DNA of 38,203 bases from Bacillus pseudomycoides (GTDB lineage Bacteria > Bacillota > Bacilli > Bacillales > Bacillaceae_G), in assembly GCF_002551005.1 (NCBI RefSeq), contig NZ_NVOY01000052.1:12773-50975 (forward strand). The letters run 5' to 3'. The notes under the pieces were generated by a model, which was not told the DNA's origin, did no database searches, and saw nothing but the letters and a program-made list of their open reading frames with translations. The translations under genes were made by a program, and so were the position numbers. This document shows, one piece after another, positions 15,750 to 24,043 of this stretch. Positions within the stretch are counted from its first letter, which is position 1, and each line of letters opens with the position of its first letter.

Positions 15750-16955
15750 ATGGAGTACGGTACTATAAAGAAAATTATCGAAGATAGGTATAAATTTTAT
15801 ACAAATGCATTAAACACAGAAAAAATCACTTGGGACAAAGAGTTAAATGCTTGGCTTGTTTTTGATTACTCTACTATTGTCCAATTTTTAAAAGATTCTC
15901 GACTAAAGGCTAATCGAAAAAAACAATTCATTGAAAATTTAGATATACCTGTTGAGTATAAAGACAAACTTTCAAGTTTTTATTCAAGATGGTTAATGTA
16001 CATGGATAATCCCGAGCATAAAGAATTGCGTAAACATGTTCAACCACCTATTAATTTAACAAACTCTATTGTCGAAGATTTAGCCAAGACTTCTACACTT
16101 AAAATATTGAATTCTCTAGAAAAAGATGAAGAAATCATTGACCTTATTAATCAAATAGCTATCCCCTTTACAGAAAATACGCTCGCTAATTTATTGGGTT
16201 TAAGTGTACAGGATTATAAATTAATTTTGCAGGAGGCTTTTAAAGCCGTGGATTTCCTTTGGATTCCCTTACCTAGCCTTGAGGACTCACAAAGAACTGT
16301 TCATTCTATCGATCAAACATACAGTATCATTTCTGAGATCCGAGACCAACAAAGATACGAAAAAAATGGTTTATTTGATTTGATACTAAAAAATGTAAAC
16401 CACGTTGAAGATAGTTTAGCCTTAATCGTAAACATAACAGTAGATGGGCATGAGCCCTTTCTTAGCGCAGTAAAAACACTAATGTATCTTTACATACAAA
16501 AACAAAATCATAGATTGTCTAATGATAATCCTTACAATTTATTAACAATAGAAAATATAGTTGAAGAATCTTTAAGATTGGAGTGCCCTTTTCCCTACTG
16601 TGCACGTGTAGCCGATGAAGATATATCTTTAGGGAATACATTCATTAATAAAGGTGATAGGATTATTTTATTTATCTCTTCTGGAAATAGAGATCAGAGC
16701 AAATATAGAAATCCGAATGAATGTCAAAAACGGCTAAATTCCCCTCCAATTTTAAGTTTCGGAGTTGGGTCTCATTACTGTGCCGGTGCAAATTTAACAA
16801 GGAAATCACTAAAAACATTTTTAAACACAATAATACCTTTTATAGAGGATAAATCATTAATTATTGACCATCTAGAGTGGAATGACACTTTTGGCTTTAG
16901 AACCATCTCAACTTTAAAAGTAAAAATACAAACGAATCATATGGTCACTGTGTAA
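15750..16955 (+). CDS. cytochrome P450 with unusual I-helix
   Basis: A 401-aa soluble bacterial P450. The haem-binding loop is FGVGSHYCAG with Cys344 as ligand, and ExxR is E273-R276. The I-helix segment that usually reads AGxET(T) is VDGHEPF here (231-237), so the proton-relay Thr/Ser is replaced by Pro236. Oxygen activation may then depend on the substrate or a different residue. TAGGAGTG precedes the ATG. It is followed 27 bases later by a purine-permease-like gene, so the two probably form an operon behind the 10-bp repeat array. No ferredoxin or reductase gene is near; electrons must come from elsewhere. The substrate is unknown. Confidence 0.9.
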   Translation: MEYGTIKKIIEDRYKFYTNALNTEKITWDKELNAWLVFDYSTIVQFLKDSRLKANRKKQFIENLDIPVEYKDKLSSFYSRWLMYMDNPEHKELRKHVQPPINLTNSIVEDLAKTSTLKILNSLEKDEEIIDLINQIAIPFTENTLANLLGLSVQDYKLILQEAFKAVDFLWIPLPSLEDSQRTVHSIDQTYSIISEIRDQQRYEKNGLFDLILKNVNHVEDSLALIVNITVDGHEPFLSAVKTLMYLYIQKQNHRLSNDNPYNLLTIENIVEESLRLECPFPYCARVADEDISLGNTFINKGDRIILFISSGNRDQSKYRNPNECQKRLNSPPILSFGVGSHYCAGANLTRKSLKTFLNTIIPFIEDKSLIIDHLEWNDTFGFRTISTLKVKIQTNHMVTV

Positions 16956-16982
16956 AAAATTTAAAATGAGGAGAATTATGTC

Positions 16983-18269
16983 ATGACAGAATGGATTTAT
17001 ACTCGCTTTAATATGACACATTATGATACAACTATAAAAAAAGAATTGCTAGCCGCCTTAACGTGCTTTTTCACTGTTTCTTACATTGTAATTGTAAATG
17101 CATCTATATTAAGGGATGCGGGAATTAGTACAGAAGCGTCTGTAGTAGCTACTACACTAACATGCTTTTTGGGTTGTCTTATAATGGGATTTTGGGCAAA
17201 TTCTCCCCTCGTAATTATCCCTGGAATGGGGGAAAACATTTTTTTTTCTTATACAATTGTTCAATCGTTAGGATTAAATTGGCAGGAAGCTTTAGGGGTT
17301 GTATTTGTTTCAGGTATTATTTTTACTCTAATTACGTTTTCCCCTTTTTCAAAACTTTTAATAAACTCTATTCCAAATTCTTTAAAGAATGCTACGACTG
17401 TGGGGATTGGTTTATTCTTAACTTTCATAGGACTTCAAAAAGGTGGACTTATTACTGATTCTGCTGTAACAATAATTGGTCTGGACAACCTATTTAAAGC
17501 AAATACATTGCTTACAATTTTCACTCTAGCATTTGCTGTTGTTCTCTTTATTTATAATATCAGAGGCGCATTCTTAATTGTTATAGGAATTAGTACATTA
17601 GTTGCAGTCATCTGCGGCATTACAAAATTAGATCTTTCATATAGTATGGGACCTTTATATGAACATTATCCAGCCGTCTTCAATGCTTTTTCCTTTACAC
17701 ATGCAAAAAGTGCTTCTTTTTGGACAGCTACCTTTTCCTTAACAATGATTCTATTATTTCAAAACTTAGGAACCATACAGAGCTTTGAAACTAACAATAA
17801 ACGTTTTAATCGAGCTTATCAAGCAACCGGAATATCCAACATTTTTGCTGGTATTTTTGGAACAAGTTCAACCGTGGCCGGTCTAGAAAGTGCCGTAGGA
17901 ATAGCTGCTGGTGCAAAAACTGGTTTATCTTCTATAATTGTTGGATTCTTATTTCTTATCTCTTTTTTCTTTATGCCTTTTATAAAAATGATTCCAGATG
18001 GCACTGTAGCACCTATACTAATTATTATTGGAAGTCTCATGTTAAAAAGTATAAAAGAAATTGATTTTGACGATTTCTCGGAATATTTCCCTGCATTTCT
18101 TACTATTATTATGATTCCACTGACTTACAATATAGCTGACGGTATCGCTTTTGGTTTTATATTTTATCCAACCATAAAAATTCTAACTGGTAAAAGAAAA
18201 GAATTAAACAAAACTATTTGTGTTATTGGGCTATTATTCTTTTTAAATTATCTACTATCCTATTATTAG
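16983..18269 (+). CDS. NCS2 permease, AzgA/PbuG-like, with altered signature residues
   Basis: A 428-aa membrane protein with about 12-14 hydrophobic segments, of the hypoxanthine/guanine/adenine permease group of NCS2. Family landmarks are present but changed. The usual PGMGLNAFF reads PGMGENIFF (residues 79-87). The segment with the conserved Asp and TxGT reads FQNLGTIQSFETNN. The TM10 motif keeps Glu in TVAGLESAVG. These changes suggest a substrate other than ordinary purine bases. GAGGAG precedes the ATG at 16983; an earlier ATG (16978) hits a stop after one codon. It forms an operon with the P450 and ends at a 58-bp palindrome. It may move the product or a precursor of the cluster. Confidence 0.88.
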   Translation: MTEWIYTRFNMTHYDTTIKKELLAALTCFFTVSYIVIVNASILRDAGISTEASVVATTLTCFLGCLIMGFWANSPLVIIPGMGENIFFSYTIVQSLGLNWQEALGVVFVSGIIFTLITFSPFSKLLINSIPNSLKNATTVGIGLFLTFIGLQKGGLITDSAVTIIGLDNLFKANTLLTIFTLAFAVVLFIYNIRGAFLIVIGISTLVAVICGITKLDLSYSMGPLYEHYPAVFNAFSFTHAKSASFWTATFSLTMILLFQNLGTIQSFETNNKRFNRAYQATGISNIFAGIFGTSSTVAGLESAVGIAAGAKTGLSSIIVGFLFLISFFFMPFIKMIPDGTVAPILIIIGSLMLKSIKEIDFDDFSEYFPAFLTIIMIPLTYNIADGIAFGFIFYPTIKILTGKRKELNKTICVIGLLFFLNYLLSYY

Positions 18270-18271
18270 TA

Positions 18272-18329
18272 ACTCTTATATGTAGAAAAAGACTGCTTTA
18301 TAAAGCAGTCTTTTTCTACATATAAGAGT
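18272..18329. terminator. 58-bp perfect palindrome, bidirectional terminator
   Basis: Two perfect 29-bp arms (18272-18300 and 18301-18329) meet with no spacer at TTTATAAA. Each arm has TTTTT or AAAAA in mid-stem. It lies between convergent genes (NCS2 permease and the HTH/PBP regulator) and could end both transcripts. It is much longer than a usual intrinsic terminator and would form a cruciform. Confidence 0.8.
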
Positions 18330-18377
18330 CATCCTTACATAAATAATAAATATTTTAATTTCACTTTTTATAATACC

Positions 18378-19289
18378 TTATGATTCATACACAATTTTTC
18401 CTGTCAATGTTAAATCGTATCCTCCAATAGACTCTAATTCCTGTTTGAACTCAACTGAATGTAGTATTTCTTTCATTGCATTAATAATTTCAACAGTTTG
18501 TTCATTTTTTAAAATAACGAGATCATACTGTTCCTTTAGCAATGGAATGAAATCAACTTTTGTAATATTCGCTACATTCTCAATACCTATTCCTACATCC
18601 GCTTTATTCATGGCTACACTTGTGGCAATACTAAAGTGGCTATTTTCTTCGTAATTATATCCCTGAATTTGTTTTCTATGTATTTTATGAATACGTAACT
18701 GTTCATCTAATAACACCCGAATGCCAGCCCCAACTTCTCTATTAACTATCTTCACATCTTCCCTACATAAATCTTTCCAAGTCTCTATATGCTTTGGATT
18801 CCCTTTTTGTACATAAAATCCTACATTCCTTAACAGTAAATTAAAGATTATATACTGAGAATTTGCTAAAATTCGTTTAGTGTAGGGAACATTATATTCT
18901 CCAGTGTCACCATCAAATAGATGAAGACTTACTACGTTCCCCTCTCCTTGATACAAACGAATTAAACTTGTGAGACTTCCATCGTAAGCACGCAACATTC
19001 TTCCTTCTATACCACTCTCCATATATTTCCCTAATATATCCAATGCCATATCCTGTCCACTAATTACAATTACATTTTTAAAATCCGACTTTTCAGATGA
19101 TTGAGTAGAATTTTTTATGCTTCCTGTTTTACTTTTCTCTATGTATTTTTGAAGATCTTCTACATCAATCCGTACTTGCCTGCCTATGCGATAAGATGGC
19201 AGTTTTCCTTTTTTTATAAGTTCATAAACGGTTAATTTAGATATCTTTAACTTTTTGGCAGCTTCTTCTGCTGTATATGACTCGTTCAA
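18378..19289 (-). CDS. excisionase-type HTH regulator with PBP-like ligand-binding domain
   Basis: A 303-aa protein. Residues 1-55 form a MerR/excisionase-type winged helix (YTAEEAAKKLKISKLTVYEL, then GRQVRIDVEDLQKYIE). A linker rich in Ser and Lys follows. Residues about 72-300 resemble the PBP-like/molybdate-binding sensor domain, with FYVQKGNPKHIETWKDL, NREVGAGIRVLLDEQL and VAMNKADVGIGIENVA. Regulators of this type often sit next to mod transport genes and respond to molybdate or a similar ligand. The start is a TTG with GGGGGG upstream. Its nearest ModA is 10 kb away, on the far side of the biosynthetic genes. It could control the local repeat arrays, but nothing in the sequence proves that. 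Confidence 0.82.
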   Translation of the reverse strand: MNESYTAEEAAKKLKISKLTVYELIKKGKLPSYRIGRQVRIDVEDLQKYIEKSKTGSIKNSTQSSEKSDFKNVIVISGQDMALDILGKYMESGIEGRMLRAYDGSLTSLIRLYQGEGNVVSLHLFDGDTGEYNVPYTKRILANSQYIIFNLLLRNVGFYVQKGNPKHIETWKDLCREDVKIVNREVGAGIRVLLDEQLRIHKIHRKQIQGYNYEENSHFSIATSVAMNKADVGIGIENVANITKVDFIPLLKEQYDLVILKNEQTVEIINAMKEILHSVEFKQELESIGGYDLTLTGKIVYES

Positions 19290-19699
19290 AATTCCATACC
19301 CCCCAATCTCTTAAATTTATCATATACTATCTATCTCTATTTTTCCAAGAAGTATATTCCTAACACAACAAGGCAGCACATAAATTCAACTCTAAATTCA
19401 AACAATTTACAATCTGATCACTCAGCTACGAAAAACACATAAAAAACATAAATCATTTTGAATTTTAAATATGTAAAATAAAGCATTACTGTTCAACTTG
19501 AATTCAGTATGTATAATTTTTTATTGCAATCTATTTTCTTCTCCCCTAAAAAAAGTACTGATAATATATTTAATTCCAAACAATTCAATCCTTATAGCTA
19601 AGCTAAATGCATAGTTTAATAATGCACATAAATTAATTTTGCACATCCTAAGACAATTCATTTATGCCTTATATATATAGGTTTTTACATTCCATTTAT
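19290..19699. other. intergenic region at the island/core junction
   Basis: About 410 bases of AT-rich sequence between the regulator start and the broken end of topB. I see no gene, terminator or direct repeat that would mark an attachment site. It lies immediately left of the point where topB coding sequence stops (about 19735). Confidence 0.55.
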
Positions 19700-21277
19700 T
19701 TATGCACACATATTTTTTATAGATAAAGTGCCTAATCCTTCTGTCTTTTTTAATACTTTTTCCAGTTCTTCGTTCTCTAAATACTTTCCAGCTGTTTTCA
19801 TTAATGTAATAAGCTGACCTTCTGTATATCGTTTTGGTGGCTGTGTTTTTCCTTCTTTCACTTTCACCTTTACAACTTTACCTTGTTCCCCTTCTTGCAC
19901 AATAGGAAGGATTGTTTCTTCATCTTTATCATCTTGAAAAATGACTTTACGCCATCCTTCTTGAATTTGCTGCTTTCCTTTGGATACGAATTCAGCACGG
20001 CCATCAACAAGTGTTGTAATAGTCGTGTAGTCAGAAATCGCAGCTTCATAATGCGCTGCAATCAATCTTCTTACAATCATATCGTAAATTTTTCTTTCAT
20101 CACCTGATAATTTATTTGGATTCGTAACTTGTTCTGTTGGAATAATTGCGTAGTGATCTGTAACCTTCTTTTCATTTACATAACGCTTATTATTCATAAT
20201 AGAAGAAATTGGTGCTGGCAATACATCCTTATATTCTTCAAACTGACTTAATTTCTGTAAAATATCAGGAAACGTGGCAGCTTCGCCTTCTGTTACATAG
20301 TTAGAATCCGAACGTGGATACGAGACAATTCCTTTTTGATATAAAGCTTGTGTTATATCAAGTGTTTTCTTTGGTGAAAATTTAAATGCTTTATTCGCCG
20401 TTGCTTGCAGTGATGACAAGTTAAATAAAAATGGTGGCTGAAACTCTTTCCGCTCTGTTTTCATTTCTTTCACTTCAGCTGGTTTATTTTGACAAAATGC
20501 AGCAATTTTATTTGCCATATTTGGGTCTTTTAAGCGTGACTCATTATCTTGTTCCCACTTACCTTCATATTTTTTCCCTTCTATATTAAAGGTTGCAAAT
20601 ACTTCCCAAAATGGCTCCGATTTAAAGTTTTCAATTTCTTTCTCTCGTTTTACAATTAATGCAAGTGTTGGTGTTTGCACACGCCCAGCAGAGAAAACAT
20701 CATTCATTCCTTTTTTCTTTAGTAAAATACTAAAAACACGGGAAGCATTCATCCCAACGACCCAGTCAGCACATGAACGCGTATATGCTTCGTAATACGT
20801 ATTGATTGTATCTGCTTCATCAAGTAAATTTTTAAATCCTTGATAGATTGCTTGCTTAGTTAAAGAAGAAATCCAAAGACGTTTCATCGGCTTTTGCACA
20901 TTACAAAGATGAATGATATTTCGTACGATTAATTCCCCTTCGCGCCCAGCATCTCCCGCATGAATAATTTCTGTCACTTGCGGATTATGTAACAGCTGTT
21001 TCACAACATTAAATTGCTTATACTTTGACTTTGTTACTTCAAACTGAAAACGTTCTGGAATCATCGGCAACGTATCTAATGACCATTTTTTCCACTCTGC
21101 ATGATAATGTTCCGGATTACATAACTGCGTTAAATGACCAATTGCCCATGTACAGTAAGCCCCGTTCGGAAACAATTCATTTGCCTCTACTTCTAAATAG
21201 CCATCTTTCCGCCTGTATTTAAATTGAGAAACAAGCGCCAAACCTTGATCTGGTTTCTCGGCAATAATTAATTTCAT
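19700..21277 (-). pseudogene. topB: DNA topoisomerase III, C-terminally truncated
   Basis: A type IA topoisomerase of 525 aa where Bacillus TopB has about 700 or more. The Toprim motif is present (AEKPDQG near residue 6, AGDAGREGEL at 107-116), and so is the catalytic Tyr320 in SYPRSDS. Homology stops after KKTEGLGT (about residue 510-517). There a typical protein continues with an ATRAxII helix, but this one ends in the unrelated tail LSIKNMCA. Part of the core and the whole C-terminal domain are lost, so relaxation or decatenation activity is doubtful. The break coincides with the change from core-like to very AT-rich accessory DNA, so it probably records an insertion or recombination event. 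AGGGAG precedes the ATG. Confidence 0.8.
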
Positions 21278-21483
21278 TTTAAAACTCCCTATCTAAATTC
21301 CAGTATAGCTTCAATAATATCTCTTCATTTTTCATATAAACCTTTAATACTTTATAAATTTTCACATATAAGTATAACCTACAATTCTGTATACTCTAGA
21401 CTTCTAATATTATACGCTTAAATTTAGTACCTTCACAATAGGAACTCATTATAAAACATACTACTTAAAATGCTAAAACAGCA

Positions 21484-21513
21484 TGAAAAAAGACGCCACA
21501 CATTAGGCGCCTT
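21484..21513 (-). terminator. terminator of the aminopeptidase gene
   Basis: AAGACGCC and GGCGCCTT (21490-21497 and 21506-21513) pair with one G-U, followed by TTTTTTC on the minus strand. The hairpin begins about ten bases after the stop codon. Confidence 0.65.
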
Positions 21514-21522
21514 CGTTTCTTC

Positions 21523-22806
21523 TTATTTTACAACAATCTGTCTATCCTTCACATTTGGATTATGTACTCTCATGAAATCCTCAATCTCTTCAACCGTTCT
21601 GATTATGTCTTTTGACAAGTTTTCATATCCATTTTCAGTAACAAGAATATCATCTTCAATACGGATCCCAATTGCTTCTTCTTCAATATATAATCCAGGT
21701 TCCACTGTAATGACCATACCAGCCTCGAGTACTCGGTCTTTGTACGAACCTACATCATGAGTATCCAAACCGAGGAAATGGCTCACTCCATGATAATAAT
21801 AGTTGGAGAGTTCCGAGTCTTCCTTTATTAGACCAATATTCTTACACTCTTCCGCTAGCACCTTTTTCGTATGCTCATTTAATGCAGCGAATTTTAATCC
21901 AGGTCTTATAAGCTCAATTGTTTCCCTTAACGCCTTTAACACAATATTGTAAATCTGTTTTTGTCGATTCGAAAATGTTCCGCTCGATGGGAACGTATAG
22001 CTAATGTCAGCATTGTAATAGTCCTTCTGAGCCCCAAGATCAAGCAGTACCAAATCGCCTTTATTAATTTTAGAATCATTGTCCTCATAATGCAGCACCG
22101 TTGCATTTTTCCCACTTGCCAAAATCGTATTGAATGCATGATGTTTAATACCAGATGATTTTAGCGTAAAATCAAAATGAGCTTCTAATTCATATTCCAT
22201 CATGCCCTCTTTCGCATGCTTGAGCACATTATATATGCCCTCTTTTGTAACCATAATTGCTTCCTTTATCTTTTCAATCTCTTCATTCGTTTTAAATACT
22301 CGTAGTTCACAAATATTTGGATAAACGTTACCAATTGAGAGGTGTGGATAATGTTCTCTTACATGCTTAGCGAATGCTAATGTCCGTGTCTCTGTCCCTG
22401 CCCACTCTCGGCGTTCCAAATCTAAATATACGTGTTTCACATGTTCTGTAAAAAATGTTCGCGCAATTGATGATTCAAAACTGTCTAAGTACACAATCGT
22501 TTTTATACCTGAAATAGCTTCTGCTTCTTCTTTTGAAATCGTTTTGCCTACCCATTTTTCAAGAACTGGATCTGCTTTTTCAATGAAAAGCATTTCTTCT
22601 ACCGTATCCCCTACTTTTTTCAGCACAAAAATAATATTCGCCTCATCAATACCGGTCATATAATAGAAGTTTCTGTTTGGCACAAATTTATAATGGTAAT
22701 CAGCCGACTTATGAGGCGCCTGGCCAGCAAATAGAATCGTAACAGATTCATCCGGCAATGTTTCTGCTAATCTTTTTCGGTTTCCAATAAAAAATGATTG
22801 TTTCAT
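21523..22806 (-). CDS. pepP: Xaa-Pro aminopeptidase (M24B)
   Basis: A 427-aa M24B metallopeptidase that removes an N-terminal residue before proline. The N-terminal AMP_N domain covers about residues 1-130 (NRNFYYMTGIDEANI). The catalytic pita-bread domain carries the dinuclear metal ligands in LLDLGAQKDYYNADIS (two Asp), a YYHGVSHFLGLDTHDVG segment (His), TVEPGLYIEEEAIGIR (Glu) and IRIEDDI (Glu). AAGGGGGA precedes the ATG. It is monocistronic between topB and ric, which are not functionally related. It is an ordinary housekeeping gene of the group; the exact symbol is by analogy. Confidence 0.9.
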   Translation of the reverse strand: MKQSFFIGNRKRLAETLPDESVTILFAGQAPHKSADYHYKFVPNRNFYYMTGIDEANIIFVLKKVGDTVEEMLFIEKADPVLEKWVGKTISKEEAEAISGIKTIVYLDSFESSIARTFFTEHVKHVYLDLERREWAGTETRTLAFAKHVREHYPHLSIGNVYPNICELRVFKTNEEIEKIKEAIMVTKEGIYNVLKHAKEGMMEYELEAHFDFTLKSSGIKHHAFNTILASGKNATVLHYEDNDSKINKGDLVLLDLGAQKDYYNADISYTFPSSGTFSNRQKQIYNIVLKALRETIELIRPGLKFAALNEHTKKVLAEECKNIGLIKEDSELSNYYYHGVSHFLGLDTHDVGSYKDRVLEAGMVITVEPGLYIEEEAIGIRIEDDILVTENGYENLSKDIIRTVEEIEDFMRVHNPNVKDRQIVVK

Positions 22807-22990
22807 AACAATCCCCCTTAAATTCTATAAATCCCCTTAAAACTGCCTATCCAGTTTATTTCATTGTATTATTGTTGTAATTTTTCGTCAATTGATCGGT
22901 TTATTTTGTTAAGTTCTACTTACTTTTAACATAGGTGCAAGTATCATCTATCTTACACAAACAACGTATGGTGAAGTTCACAGGTTATCA

Positions 22991-23004
22991 GTGATATATA
23001 TCAC
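22991..23004. promoter_or_regulatory. CRP/FNR-type box upstream of ric
   Basis: GTGATATATATCAC is a perfect palindrome of the form GTGA-N6-TCAC, the CRP/FNR family consensus. It lies 68 bases before the ric start. A close relative precedes the Crp/Fnr-family gene itself at 23961-23974. Confidence 0.75.
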
Positions 23005-23072
23005 TACATCAACTTAAATTTATTGATATTTTTAATCTAGATACAAAATTTTAATTTTATGGAGGCATTCAT

Positions 23073-23780
23073 ATGGAACATGTATTTACTGAGACTTCTG
23101 TAATTGGTGATATTGTTACGAAATTCCCAAAAGCAAGTGACCTTTTCAAATCATATAGAATAGATTTTTGTTGTGGAGGTAACAGACCACTTATCGATGC
23201 AATTCATGAGAGAAATTTATCGGTAGAAGAGGTTATAACAAACTTAAATACCCTTTATCATGAAACAAAAGTATTAAATGAATCAAAAATTGACTGGACA
23301 ATCGCCTCTTATAGTGAATTAATTGACTACATTGTGAATAAACATCATCGCTATTTAAATGAAGAATTACCACAGTTAAGTCCATATGTGACAAAAGTAT
23401 TCCGTGTTCATGGAGCAAAACAGCCTCATTTAGCTAAAATTCACAAGCTATTCTATGAACTAAAAACAGAATTAGAACAACATATAATTAAAGAAGAAAC
23501 AGAAGATTTTCCGTTAATTTTAGCATTTGAGCAAAATCCAACTGATGAAAACTATACCCGCTTAAGTAAAGTAGTAGGACAACTGGAAAGTGAACATAGT
23601 CATGCTGGTGATATTATGAAAGAACTTCGTAATATTACGAATGACTTTACTCCTCCAGAAGGAGCTTGCGGTACTTATCGCCTTGTCTATCAACGACTTG
23701 CAGCTCTTGAATCCGATCTATTCCAACACATTCATTTAGAAAATAACATTTTGTTCCCTCGTGCAATTGCGAAGGCTTAA
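23073..23780 (+). CDS. ric: iron-sulfur cluster repair di-iron protein (ScdA/RIC/YtfE family)
   Basis: A 235-aa cytosolic protein that repairs Fe-S clusters damaged by nitric oxide or peroxide. The N-terminal ScdA domain has the signature RIDFCCGG with Cys33-Cys34. The C-terminal hemerythrin-like helical bundle carries His and Glu ligands (NKHHRYL, EQHIIKEETEDFP, ESEHSHAGD, FQHIHLENNILFP) for the di-iron site. GGAGG precedes the ATG. A CRP/FNR box upstream and the Crp/Fnr-family gene downstream suggest induction under oxygen limitation or nitrosative stress. A strong hairpin terminator follows. Confidence 0.92.
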   Translation: MEHVFTETSVIGDIVTKFPKASDLFKSYRIDFCCGGNRPLIDAIHERNLSVEEVITNLNTLYHETKVLNESKIDWTIASYSELIDYIVNKHHRYLNEELPQLSPYVTKVFRVHGAKQPHLAKIHKLFYELKTELEQHIIKEETEDFPLILAFEQNPTDENYTRLSKVVGQLESEHSHAGDIMKELRNITNDFTPPEGACGTYRLVYQRLAALESDLFQHIHLENNILFPRAIAKA

Positions 23781-23869
23781 GTACAAAAGGTGAATCTATA
23801 GATATCAAATTAAGGCTTAAAACGAACATTTTTTGATCTTGAATAAATACTTAAATAGATTCCGCTTAT

Positions 23870-23920
23870 ACGTAAAAAATAGAACATAAGCACTTTTTGC
23901 TCATGTTCTATTTTTTACGT
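23870..23920 (+). terminator. terminator downstream of ric
   Basis: ACGTAAAAAATAGAACAT and ATGTTCTATTTTTTACGT form perfect 18-bp arms, with an inner AGCA/TGCT stem and a short loop. T and A runs in the stem allow termination in either direction. Confidence 0.85.
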
Positions 23921-23960
23921 ATTTTTCTATTACTGATGAAAGTTTCACTTTATCATTAAT

Positions 23961-23974
23961 ATGACTTATATCAC
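23961..23974. promoter_or_regulatory. CRP/FNR-type box upstream of the regulator gene
   Basis: ATGACTTATATCAC has the form TGA-N6-TCA with one half-site base altered from GTGA. It lies about 70 bases before the Crp/Fnr-family start, nearly the same distance as the box before ric. This suggests autoregulation. Confidence 0.6.
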
Positions 23975-24043
23975 TGCTTTATTTTAAAAAATGGTATAAA
24001 TTAAATATAGAAATTTGTCTGGAATTATTAAGGGGTTGTATAT

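Noticed and set aside
19290-19760. Attachment site at the topB break
   Set aside because: No direct repeat of the junction sequence and no integrase gene were found in the window.
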